Shown here in pieces: positions 52,899 through 60,737 of a DNA stretch of 64,000 nt; positions within the stretch are counted from its first letter, which is position 1, and each line of letters opens with the position of its first letter. Made by a program: the position numbers and the translations under genes. The notes under the pieces were generated by a model that saw only the letters and a program-made list of their open reading frames with translations, had not been told where the DNA came from and searched no databases. Origin of the DNA: Pandoraea nosoerga (GTDB taxonomy: Bacteria > Pseudomonadota > Gammaproteobacteria > Burkholderiales > Burkholderiaceae). Where the stretch lies: contig NZ_CABPSC010000008.1 of the NCBI RefSeq assembly GCF_902459585.1, positions 157,792 through 221,791 on the forward strand, read 5' to 3'.

Positions 52899-53531
52899 TC
52901 AGCGGCGCGCCTCGGTCGCCATGCGCAGCGCCAGCGCGCCGAGCACACCGCCCATGAGCCAGCGCTGGACGCGCAGCCAGCCCGGCCGCTGGCCGAGGAA
53001 CGCGGCGATGGCGCCGGCCGACAGCGCCACGCTGGCGTTCACCATCACGCTGGCGACGATCTGCGTCACGCCCAGTGCCAGCGACTGCGTGAGCACGCTG
53101 CCGTGCTCGGGGTGCACGAACTGCGGCAGCAGGGCCAGGTAGAGCATGGCGATCTTCGGATTGAGCACGCTCGTGAACAGTCCCATCAGGAACAGGCGCC
53201 GGTTGCTGTCGCGCTCGAGCGGTCTCACCTCGAACGGCGAACGGCCGCCCGGCCTGAGCGCCTGCCACGCCAGCCAGGCGAGGTACACGGCGCCCCCGAA
53301 GCGCAGCACGTCGTAGGCATACGGCACCGCGAAGAGCAGCGCGGTAATCCCGAAAGCCGCGCACAACATGTAGAAGACGAAACCGAGCGCGACGCCGCCC
53401 AGCGAAACGAGGCCCGCAGCCGGCCCCTGACACAACGAGCGCGAGACCAGATACATCATGTTCGGTCCCGGCGTGAGCGCCATTCCGATGGCGACCAGCG
53501 CGAAGGCCAGCCAGGTCGATGTTGCAGGCAT
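52899..53531 (-). CDS. LysE/RhtB-family amino-acid exporter
   Basis: The 210-residue membrane protein shows the LysE signature ALVAIGMALTPGPNMMYLVSRSL at the N-terminus, then GGVALGFVFYMLCAAFGI, FGGAVYLAWLAWQALRPG, and FLMGLFTSVLNPKIAMLYLALLPQF. There are six helices. It exports an amino acid or a derivative such as homoserine or threonine; the substrate is unknown. Its ATG at 53531 follows a short spacer. It lies upstream of mrcA on the same strand but is separated by 134 bp. Confidence 0.93.
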   Translation of the reverse strand: MPATSTWLAFALVAIGMALTPGPNMMYLVSRSLCQGPAAGLVSLGGVALGFVFYMLCAAFGITALLFAVPYAYDVLRFGGAVYLAWLAWQALRPGGRSPFEVRPLERDSNRRLFLMGLFTSVLNPKIAMLYLALLPQFVHPEHGSVLTQSLALGVTQIVASVMVNASVALSAGAIAAFLGQRPGWLRVQRWLMGGVLGALALRMATEARR

Positions 53532-53634
53532 GTTCGTTGCGCCTCGAATACGGAAGCTGCACGATACCACGCGATTGACGTGTACGTCAGTCGAGCGCCG
53601 ACGGCCTGCCCGGTTCTTGTTCTGGTCCCGGTCC

Positions 53635-53700
53635 GGCCCACTTCCGGCCCACTTCCGGCCCGCTTCCGACCCACTTCCGGCTCCCCTCCGGCCCATGCCC
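53635..53700. repeat. 11-bp tandem repeat (GGCCCACTTCC) x6
   Basis: Units start at 53635, 53646, 53657, 53668, 53679 and 53690. The first two are exact; the rest carry one to four changes, most in the last two. The array lies between the LysE-type gene start and the TPR gene's stop at 53713. Confidence 0.88.
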
Positions 53701-53712
53701 GGCGGCGCATCG

Positions 53713-54015
53713 TCAGCCCAGCCGCCTGAGGAAGACGGTCATTTCCTTCTCGGCCTGACGATCGCCGTGCGCCTGCGCGGCGGCAATGCCGCGGGTCCAC
53801 GCCTCGCGCGCGCCGTCCACGTCTCCCGCGCCCTGGCGCGCCTTGCCCAGCAGCTTCCAGGCCGCCGTGTAGGCCGGATCGAACCCGACGCAACGGGTGA
53901 GGTGCTCGGCCGCAACGGGGAAGTTCTGCGCGTCCAGATAGGCCTTGCCGAGCCCGAAGCGCAGCAGCGCGTTGTCCTTGCCGGAAGCCAGCAATCTTTC
54001 CAGTCCTTCGATCAT
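53713..54015 (-). CDS. Small TPR-repeat protein
   Basis: The 100-residue protein consists of about two and a half tetratricopeptide repeats: NALLRFGLGKAYLDAQNFPVAAEHLTRCVGFDP and TAAWKLLGKARQGAGDVDGAREAWTRGIAAA, then a charged helix EKEMTVFLRRLG. TPR proteins mediate protein contacts. No membrane or signal segment is seen. The partner is unknown. Confidence 0.85.
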   Translation of the reverse strand: MIEGLERLLASGKDNALLRFGLGKAYLDAQNFPVAAEHLTRCVGFDPAYTAAWKLLGKARQGAGDVDGAREAWTRGIAAAQAHGDRQAEKEMTVFLRRLG

Positions 54016-54317
54016 GGCGATGAATGAATTTGTTCGATATATAAAAATTACGTATGAAAATGGCCTGGCGTGCGATGCATGACTCCCACCTTGCCAGTTT
54101 TTCGGTTTTGCTGCGCAAGACACCGGGCGCTCGGCGCCTGGCGGGATCGCGGATTGATTTGCGTCAACCGAATGTGCGCCCGCACCTTGGCGCATGACCG
54201 CGTATACCCGCAGGATGCTCAAGTCTGGCGTTTGAAGCGCCGATGTGACAAGTAGCACCGGTCCGACAGAGGCCGGGCAGGGGGTGAGAAACCCGACACG
54301 GAGATGGAGACGACAGT
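54016..54317. other. Intergenic region between TPR gene and chemoreceptor gene
   Basis: The 302-bp divergent gap contains an AT-rich segment (ATATATAAAAATTACG, about 54037-54052) likely to hold the TPR-gene promoter. No other gene or hairpin terminator was found. Confidence 0.5.
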
Positions 54318-55940
54318 ATGTTGCGGAGCTTTTCGATCAAGGCGCGCCTTGGCATGACGATGGCGCTGTTGGCCGTATTGTTGATTGTGCTGGGCGCGCT
54401 GGGCGTTGCCGGCATGACCCGCACCGGTGATGCGCTTCGCGAGACCTATGCCAATCACCTTGCGGCGACGGTGGCGCTCGGCAAGGACAATGCAACGCTG
54501 GCGCGCACGCGCGCCATTCTCGATCGTGTGGTGCTGCACCCCGAGTCGCCCGACGCGGACAAGGTGGCGGCGCGTGCGCGCAACATGATCAAGGACGCGA
54601 ACGCGGCCTGGACGGCCTATCTGGCGCTGCCGCGCGGCGCCGAGGAGCAGCGCCTCGCCGACGACGTCGCCAGACGTCGCACCGAGTTCTTCGACAAGGG
54701 CATGGAGCCGATGCTCGCCGCCATCGACGCGCGCGATCGCACGGCCATGGACGAACTCACGATGAACGCGCTGCCGAAGTACTACGCCGCGCTCACGGCG
54801 GCAAGCGACGCGCTCGCGCACTACAAGATGACGCTCGGCCGCGAGACATACGAAGCCTCGATGGCGGAGCTCACGGCATTTCGCTGGGTGAGCATCGGCG
54901 CCACGGTCGTGGGCGTGCTGCTCGCCGTCGCGTGCTATTTCTCGCTGCGAGGCGCGATCATGCGTCCGCTGGCCGAGGCGCTGGCCCACTTCGAGCAGAT
55001 CGCGGCCGGCCATCTCGACAATCCGGTGCATGTGCGGGGCAAGGACGAAATGTCCATGCTCATGCGCGGCCTGGAGACGATGCAGTCGCGCCTGGCGAGC
55101 ACCATTCGCGGCGTGCGGCGCAGTTGCGACGCGATGGCCACCGCCACGGCCGAGATCTCGGCGGGCAACACCGACCTGTCGGCACGCACGGAACAGCAGG
55201 CCGCCTCGCTCGAGGAAACGGCGTCGTCGATGGAAGAGTTGACGGCCACCGTCAAGCAGAACGCGGACAACGCACGCCAGGCGAGTCAGCTCGCCGTGAA
55301 CGCCTCTGACATTGCCGCGCGCGGCGCCCAGGTGGTCGAACGCGTAGTCGAGACGATGCAGGGCATTTCGGCGAGCTCCACACAGGTCGTTGACATCATC
55401 GGCGTGATCGACGGCATTGCGTTCCAGACCAATATCCTTGCGCTGAACGCGGCCGTCGAAGCGGCGCGCGCCGGCGAGCAGGGCCGCGGTTTCGCGGTGG
55501 TGGCCGGTGAAGTGCGCACGCTCGCGCAGCGCAGCGCCACGGCCGCGCGCGAGATCAAGGCGCTCATCGAGACTTCGGCGCAAAAGGTGAGCGACGGTTC
55601 GTCGCTGGTGGCCGAAGCGGGGCGCACGATGGACGACATTCTGCAGGCGGTGCAGCGCGTGACCGACATCATGGGTGAGATTTCGGCGGCGTCCGACGAG
55701 CAGAGCGGGGGAATCGAGCAGGTCAATCAGGCCGTCACGCAGATGGACACCGTCACGCAGCAGAACGCGGCGCTCGTGGAGCAGGCCGCGGCGGCGGCGG
55801 CGTCGCTCGAAGACCAGACCGCGGCATTGCGCGAGGAGATGGCGCGCTTTCGGCTCGGCGACGAGCGGCAGGCCGGCGCCGGCGCCGCGCGAGCCGCGCT
55901 GCACGCGGTGGGCAGCCCCCCGTTGTCGCTGGCGGCATAG
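54318..55940 (+). CDS. Methyl-accepting chemotaxis protein (Tar/Tsr-like four-helix-bundle sensor)
   Basis: The 540-residue receptor has a first helix (about 8-33), a periplasmic four-helix-bundle sensor (about 34-190), a second helix (about 192-212), HAMP (about 213-265) and the cytoplasmic signalling domain. The hairpin tip reads IGVIDGIAFQTNILALNAAVEAARAGEQGRGFAVVAGEVR, the conserved CheA/CheW contact. EETASSMEELTATV and related sequences are methylation sites. The C-terminus lacks an NWETF-like CheR tether. Ligand unknown. GGAGA lies upstream of the ATG. Confidence 0.95.
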   Translation: MLRSFSIKARLGMTMALLAVLLIVLGALGVAGMTRTGDALRETYANHLAATVALGKDNATLARTRAILDRVVLHPESPDADKVAARARNMIKDANAAWTAYLALPRGAEEQRLADDVARRRTEFFDKGMEPMLAAIDARDRTAMDELTMNALPKYYAALTAASDALAHYKMTLGRETYEASMAELTAFRWVSIGATVVGVLLAVACYFSLRGAIMRPLAEALAHFEQIAAGHLDNPVHVRGKDEMSMLMRGLETMQSRLASTIRGVRRSCDAMATATAEISAGNTDLSARTEQQAASLEETASSMEELTATVKQNADNARQASQLAVNASDIAARGAQVVERVVETMQGISASSTQVVDIIGVIDGIAFQTNILALNAAVEAARAGEQGRGFAVVAGEVRTLAQRSATAAREIKALIETSAQKVSDGSSLVAEAGRTMDDILQAVQRVTDIMGEISAASDEQSGGIEQVNQAVTQMDTVTQQNAALVEQAAAAAASLEDQTAALREEMARFRLGDERQAGAGAARAALHAVGSPPLSLAA

Positions 55941-56014
55941 CGACGGGTTCATGGCGGTGGCGCGCCGAACCGGGTAACATTGCCCATCTTTTGCTCAGTT
56001 GAGGGTGTCGAAGT

Positions 56015-56410
56015 ATGAAGCGAGTGGCGCTGATGGCGGCGGTGGCCGTTCTGGCCGGCTGTGGCCCGATCAACCAGATGAGCCGGCCCGACCCGGCAAC
56101 GGGACGACTGCTCGACCAGGGCACCGGGGCCGATCGCTTCATGGTGCTCAACTGCATCTATCACGGCTGGAGCGAGCTCGCGCCGAACGTGGACTCGACC
56201 TCGTATGCCCGCCAGGGATGGGACCGTGTGCGTGTCTATCGCGGGCCGGACGCCGAAGGCAAGGCCACGTACAACCCGTATGTCGACATCAGCCAGGGCG
56301 GCTTCGGTGCGCGCATCCAGTACTTCGAAACGCCGGGCAGCAACCTGTCGCGCGATTTCGAGGCCACTGTCAAGCGCTGCATCGTGCCGTATTCCGGCAG
56401 TAGCGACTGA
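56015..56410 (+). CDS. Lipoprotein of unknown function
   Basis: The 131-residue protein begins MKRVALMAAVAVLAGCGPI: a lipoprotein signal with lipobox LAGC (Cys16). The mature domain has conserved-looking VLNCIYHGWSELAPNVDSTS, YNPYVDISQGGFGARIQYFETPGS and a second pair of cysteines (LNCIYHG, VKRCIVP) that could form a disulfide. I do not recognise a named family. It ends at a bidirectional terminator shared with cysI. Confidence 0.75.
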   Translation: MKRVALMAAVAVLAGCGPINQMSRPDPATGRLLDQGTGADRFMVLNCIYHGWSELAPNVDSTSYARQGWDRVRVYRGPDAEGKATYNPYVDISQGGFGARIQYFETPGSNLSRDFEATVKRCIVPYSGSSD

Positions 56411-56445
56411 GGCCCTCCGGCACCGACGTCCGTTCGTCGCGCAAT

Positions 56446-56478
56446 AAAAAAACGCCATGGCTTGCCATGGCGTTTTTC
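56446..56478. terminator. Bidirectional terminator between the lipoprotein gene and cysI
   Basis: AACGCCATG (56451-56459) and CATGGCGTT (56466-56474) form a stem with loop GCTTGC. It is flanked by A7 on the left and T5 on the right, so it can end transcription from both sides. Confidence 0.9.
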
Positions 56479-56528
56479 CTGATGACGATCGCCGCAGGGG
56501 CTTCGCGACCCTGCCGGCCCACCGGGGC

Positions 56529-58250
56529 TCAGCCGTGGAAATCCTCGCGGGCCTCGATGACTTCCTTTACCACGCCCTGGCGCACGAGGAAGTCGCCAAA
56601 CTTCTCGCCGGCCTCGCGCTCCTTCGCATAGCGCTGGAACAGCGGCGTGAGTTCCGCCACGATCTGGTCGTCGCTCACCGACTCCTTGTACAGCTTGTTG
56701 AGGCGCTGGCCGTGGAAGCCCGCGCCGAGGTACAGGTTGTACTTGCCCGTCGACTTGCCGACCAGGCCGATCTCGGCGAGGTACGGACGCGCGCAACCGT
56801 TCGGGCAGCCCGTCGTCCGAATCGTGATCGGCTCGCCGGCCAGACCGGCTTCGTCGAGCACCTTTTCCAGACGCGTGACCAGATCCGGCAGCGCCCGTTC
56901 GCTTTCCGCGAGCGCCAGGCCGCAGGTCGGGAAGCCCACGCACGCCATCGAGTTGATGCGCAGCGCGCTCTGGTGCTTGCCGTCGAGCAGGCCGAATTCC
57001 TTAACCAGCGCATCGATGCGTGGCCTGGCGGCTTCGCTCACCCGGCCGATGATCAGGTTCTGGTTGCCGGTAATGCGAATGTCGCCATCATGAATCCGGG
57101 CGATCTCGCGCAGGCCCGTCATCAGGCGGTAGTCGTCCCAGTCCTTCACGCGGCCGTTCTGGATGAAGAGCGTGAGGTGCCACAGGTCGTCCGCGCCCTT
57201 GAGCCAGCCGTACTCATCGCCGTTGGTCGTGAACGTGAACGGGCGCACCGGCGCCAGGTTCCAGCCCAGGTAGCGATTGAGTTCTTCCTTGAACCACTCC
57301 ACGCCGCGATCGTCGATGGTGTACTTCAGGCGCGCATGCTTGCGGTTCGTGCGGTCGCCGAAGTCACGCTGCACGAGCAGCACCTTCTCTGCCACTTCCA
57401 CGATGCGCTCGGCCGGCGTGTAACCGATGACGGTCGCCGTGCGCGGGTAGGTCGCCGCGTCGCCGTGCGTCATGCCCATGCCGCCGCCCACGCTCACGTT
57501 GAAGCCCTCGAGCTTGCCCTCGTCGTTCACGATGGCAATGAAGCCCAGATCGTTTGCGTAGACGTCGACGTCGTTGTTCGGCGGAATCGCAATGGCGATC
57601 TTGAACTTGCGCGGCAGATAATGCTTGCCGTAGATGGGCTCATGGTCTTCCTTGCCCGCACCCAGGCGCTTGTCGCCAAGCCAGATCTCGCGATACGCGG
57701 TGGTCTGGGGCAGCAGGTGCTGGTCGATCCTGCGGCACCACTCGAGGGCTTCGGCGTGCGCGGGCGAGAGGTGCGGATTGTTGGAGACGAGCGTGTTGCG
57801 GTTGACGTCGCCGCACGCGGCAATGCTGGTCATTGCCACTTCGTCGATGCCCTTGATGAGCGGGCGCAGCTGATGCTTGAGCACGTTGTGGTACTGCACG
57901 GTCTGGCGCGTGGTCAGGCGAATCGTATTGCCGCCGTATTTCTGCGCGAGGTCGTCGAGCTTGAGCCATTGCGCGGGCGTGCATACGCCGCCCGGCATGC
58001 GCAGGCGAATCATGAACTGATAGGCGGGCTCGAGTTTCTGCTTCTGACGCTCGGCGCGCAGATCACGATCGTCCTGCATGTACGAGCCGTGGAACTTGAG
58101 CAGTTGCGCGTCTTTCTCGAAGATCGCACCGGTGAGCGGGTCGGCCAGACCTTCGGCGATCGTGCCGCGCAGGTAGTTGCTGACGTCCTTGATCTTCTCG
58201 ACCTCGGAGCGCGCTGCCGAGGTGGCGTTGGCTTGCGTAGATTGCGTCAT
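56529..58250 (-). CDS. cysI: Sulfite reductase hemoprotein subunit (beta)
   Basis: The 573-residue protein has the two sulfite/nitrite reductase half-repeats, [18 protein letters not shown] near the substrate site, [12 protein letters not shown], and the siroheme/4Fe-4S cysteines in [16 protein letters not shown] and [12 protein letters not shown]. It reduces sulfite to sulfide by six electrons delivered by CysJ. Sulfite reduction is favoured over nitrite because cysJ is directly upstream (139 bp) in the same operon. CysG and the rest of the sulfate pathway are not in this window. Confidence 0.94.
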   Translation of the reverse strand: MTQSTQANATSAARSEVEKIKDVSNYLRGTIAEGLADPLTGAIFEKDAQLLKFHGSYMQDDRDLRAERQKQKLEPAYQFMIRLRMPGGVCTPAQWLKLDDLAQKYGGNTIRLTTRQTVQYHNVLKHQLRPLIKGIDEVAMTSIAACGDVNRNTLVSNNPHLSPAHAEALEWCRRIDQHLLPQTTAYREIWLGDKRLGAGKEDHEPIYGKHYLPRKFKIAIAIPPNNDVDVYANDLGFIAIVNDEGKLEGFNVSVGGGMGMTHGDAATYPRTATVIGYTPAERIVEVAEKVLLVQRDFGDRTNRKHARLKYTIDDRGVEWFKEELNRYLGWNLAPVRPFTFTTNGDEYGWLKGADDLWHLTLFIQNGRVKDWDDYRLMTGLREIARIHDGDIRITGNQNLIIGRVSEAARPRIDALVKEFGLLDGKHQSALRINSMACVGFPTCGLALAESERALPDLVTRLEKVLDEAGLAGEPITIRTTGCPNGCARPYLAEIGLVGKSTGKYNLYLGAGFHGQRLNKLYKESVSDDQIVAELTPLFQRYAKEREAGEKFGDFLVRQGVVKEVIEAREDFHG

Positions 58251-58389
58251 GTGGGCTGCTGTTGTCGGTGCAGTTGTCGGGTGCAGTTATCGGGGTACGG
58301 ACATCGGGGCGCCGTCATCGACCCTGGCGGGCGCGTTCGCGCGCCGGCCGGGATCGCACTATCGCGCCGCGGGCAGGCGCCGCGATCGA

Positions 58390-60219
58390 TCAGTACACGT
58401 CGCGCTGGTAGCGCTTTTCGCGCTGCAGCGTCTTCACGTACTCGGCGGCGGCGTCTTGCGCCAGGCCGCCATGCTCGGCCACGATGTCCACGAGCGCGGT
58501 ATTCACGTCGCGCGCCATCTGGTCGGCGTCGCCGCACACGTAAAGATAGGCGCCTTCCTGCAGCCAGGCGTAGAGCTCCTTGCCCTGCTCGCGCATGCGG
58601 TGCTGTACGTAGACCTTGTCTTCGCCGTCGCGCGAGAACGCGAGATCGATCTTCGTGAGCGCGCCGTCCTTCACGTAACGCTGCCATTCGCGCTGATACA
58701 GGAAGTCGGTGCGGAAGTTGCGATCGCCAAAGAACAGCCAGTTCCTGCCCGGCGCGTCGAGCGCCTGCCGCTCTTCCACGAACGCGCGAAACGGTGCGAT
58801 GCCGGTGCCCGGCCCGATCATGATGACCGGCGCACTGCTGTCCGAGGGCAACTTGAAGTTGCGGTTCGCTTCGATGTACACCGGCACCGTTTCGCCTTCG
58901 CGGGCGACGTCGGCAAGATAGGTCGAGGCCACGCCGCGCCGGGCACGACCGTGGCTGTCGTAGCGCACGGCGCCCACGGTGATGTGCACGGCCTCGGGGT
59001 TTGCCGCGAGGCTCGAGGCAATCGAATACAGGCGCGGCTGCAGCGTGCGCAGCGTGCCCACGAACTCGGCCGCCTTCACCTTGCGCACAGGGAACTGGCG
59101 CACCACGTCGAGCACGTCGCGGCCGTACAGATAGTCGCGCAGCGCCGTCTCGTTGCCGGCGGCGAGCAATGCCTTGAGCTCGGTCGATTCGGCCAGTGCG
59201 GCGTACTTCTCGAGGAAGGCGCGCGAGAGCGTGGTGATGTCGTAGGCGCGCAGGAACGCCTCGCGCAGCGAAAGCGTGCTGTCCTGCGTGGTCGTCGTGG
59301 CTTGCGGGTCGAGCGCGAGCGTGTCGATGAGTTCGTCGACGAGCGTCTCGTCGTTCTTCACGACCACGCCGAGCGCATCGCCCGGTTCGTAGGTGAGGCC
59401 CGAGCCTTCGAGCGAGAGTTCGATGTGATGCACTTCCTTGGACGAGCCGCGGCCCGAGAGCGTGAGGTTCTCGAGCACCGTAGCGTCGAACGGGTGCTTG
59501 CGGCTGTATTGGCTCGCAGCAGCGGCGGGGGCCACGGCGCCGGCCAGCGAGGCGAGGCTGAAGCCGTCGGCGGCGCCGGCCTTGCCTGCGGCCGCCGGAG
59601 CGGCCACGCGCTTGAGCGCTTCGACCGTCTCTTCGATCCAGCGCTCGGCCGGGCCGTCGTAGTCGACGTCGCTGTCGACGCGCGCGACCAGACGCTCGGC
59701 GCCGAGAGCGGCCAGGCGGGCGTCGAAGTCCTTGCCGGCCTGGCAGAATTTCTCATAGCTGGAGTCACCCAGTCCCAGCACGGCGAAACGCGTGCCCTCG
59801 AGCTTCGGGGCCTTCTCGCCGTGCAGGAATTCGTAGAAGTCGCGAGCGTCGTCGGGCGGTTCGCCTTCGCCCTGCGTGGACACCGCCACGAGCAGCAACT
59901 TGTCGTTCTTCAGACGCGAGGCCTTGTAGTCGCCCATCGCGAACAGGTCGACCTTGAAGCCCGCCGCCACCGCCCGCGCCTTGGCATGCTCGGCCACTTC
60001 CTGCGCATGGCCCGTTTGCGAACCGTACAGAATGGTCAGCTGGGGGGCGGCGGCGCTGCCCGTGCCGGCCGCGGGCGCCTGCGCGCCGGCATGGCGCACC
60101 GAGTGATTGATGCCGGCGAGAAAGCCGCGCACCCAGGCGAGCTGCTCGGTGGAAAGGCCGTCGACCAGCTGGCTGAGCAACTGGGCTTGCTGGGCGGTGA
60201 GAGGCGTCGTCTCTTGCAT
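58390..60219 (-). CDS. cysJ: Sulfite reductase flavoprotein subunit (alpha)
   Basis: The 609-residue protein has an N-terminal linker, a flavodoxin FMN domain (about 65-205: LTILYGSQTGHAQEVAEHAK, STQGEGEPPDDARDFYEFL, VLGLGDSSYEKFC), a linker and FAD domain (YSIASS with RLYSIASSL, VGAVRYDSHGRARRGVASTYL) and NADPH domain (MIGPGTGIAPFRAFVEER, CGDADQMARDVN, C-terminal YQRDVY). It moves electrons from NADPH to CysI. The ATG at 60219 matches the usual start; cysJ leads the operon. Confidence 0.95.
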   Translation of the reverse strand: MQETTPLTAQQAQLLSQLVDGLSTEQLAWVRGFLAGINHSVRHAGAQAPAAGTGSAAAPQLTILYGSQTGHAQEVAEHAKARAVAAGFKVDLFAMGDYKASRLKNDKLLLVAVSTQGEGEPPDDARDFYEFLHGEKAPKLEGTRFAVLGLGDSSYEKFCQAGKDFDARLAALGAERLVARVDSDVDYDGPAERWIEETVEALKRVAAPAAAGKAGAADGFSLASLAGAVAPAAAASQYSRKHPFDATVLENLTLSGRGSSKEVHHIELSLEGSGLTYEPGDALGVVVKNDETLVDELIDTLALDPQATTTTQDSTLSLREAFLRAYDITTLSRAFLEKYAALAESTELKALLAAGNETALRDYLYGRDVLDVVRQFPVRKVKAAEFVGTLRTLQPRLYSIASSLAANPEAVHITVGAVRYDSHGRARRGVASTYLADVAREGETVPVYIEANRNFKLPSDSSAPVIMIGPGTGIAPFRAFVEERQALDAPGRNWLFFGDRNFRTDFLYQREWQRYVKDGALTKIDLAFSRDGEDKVYVQHRMREQGKELYAWLQEGAYLYVCGDADQMARDVNTALVDIVAEHGGLAQDAAAEYVKTLQREKRYQRDVY

Positions 60220-60659
60220 GTCGTTGTGGGCTCCAGGGGCCGGACCAGCACGGAAGCCCGGGCGGGTCTGACCCGTCAAGCCACCCCCGGGTGGACCGGC
60301 AAGGGGATAGTCGACACGATATCGGTCACCGATTAGAAATTAAAATAATAAAATTTAATTCCTATATATCCAATTTCCATATAAGCATAAGCGGGCCCGA
60401 CCAAGCCACACGCGTGAGGCGGCGGGCGGCGGCGCGCGATAGCGGCCAGATGGCAGTGAGGCCACCGACACTCGCATGCCGCCGTCCCGGCAAACGGGCG
60501 TTCGAGTGCGCTGGCGGGGCGGCCCGCGACCCATGTGGCGGATACGCCGCGAGCGTCCGCGCGACGGCTTTCCGATGGGGTGGGTCTCGGGAAAACGTGC
60601 TATGCTCCACGCCGTGATTGATCAGGTCCTTCCAAGCACCACTTGATTCTCGCAATCCG
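60220..60659. other. Divergent cysJ/sucA intergenic region with AT-rich core
   Basis: The segment 60330-60392 is strongly AT-rich (for example TTAAAATAATAAAATTTAAT) in a GC-rich gap, about 110-170 bp upstream of cysJ. TATAT/ATATA and ATAAGC motifs here could be CysB sites, as CysB activates cysJI from AT-rich sites in other bacteria (inference). The rest (60400-60600) holds no gene. Confidence 0.5.
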
Positions 60660-60737
60660 CTATTCGGTCAGGCCGTGTCGCGGAAGGTTTCGTAACCCGC
60701 TATTTCTCGAGACACTCGTAGAAAAGGTGAGCGCAAA
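60660..60737 (+). promoter_or_regulatory. sucA 5' leader RNA with Shine-Dalgarno-proximal hairpin (sucA RNA motif-like)
   Basis: A GGTT-TCGT-AACC hairpin (about 60687-60698) and a stem TTTCT-CGAG/CTCG-T-AGAAA (60703-60725) directly precede and partly include the ribosome site AAAAGGTGAG before the ATG. A conserved 'sucA RNA' motif is known only from the 5' UTR of this gene in Burkholderiales, and part of it overlaps the Shine-Dalgarno sequence. Identity with that motif needs a covariance-model search. Confidence 0.45.
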
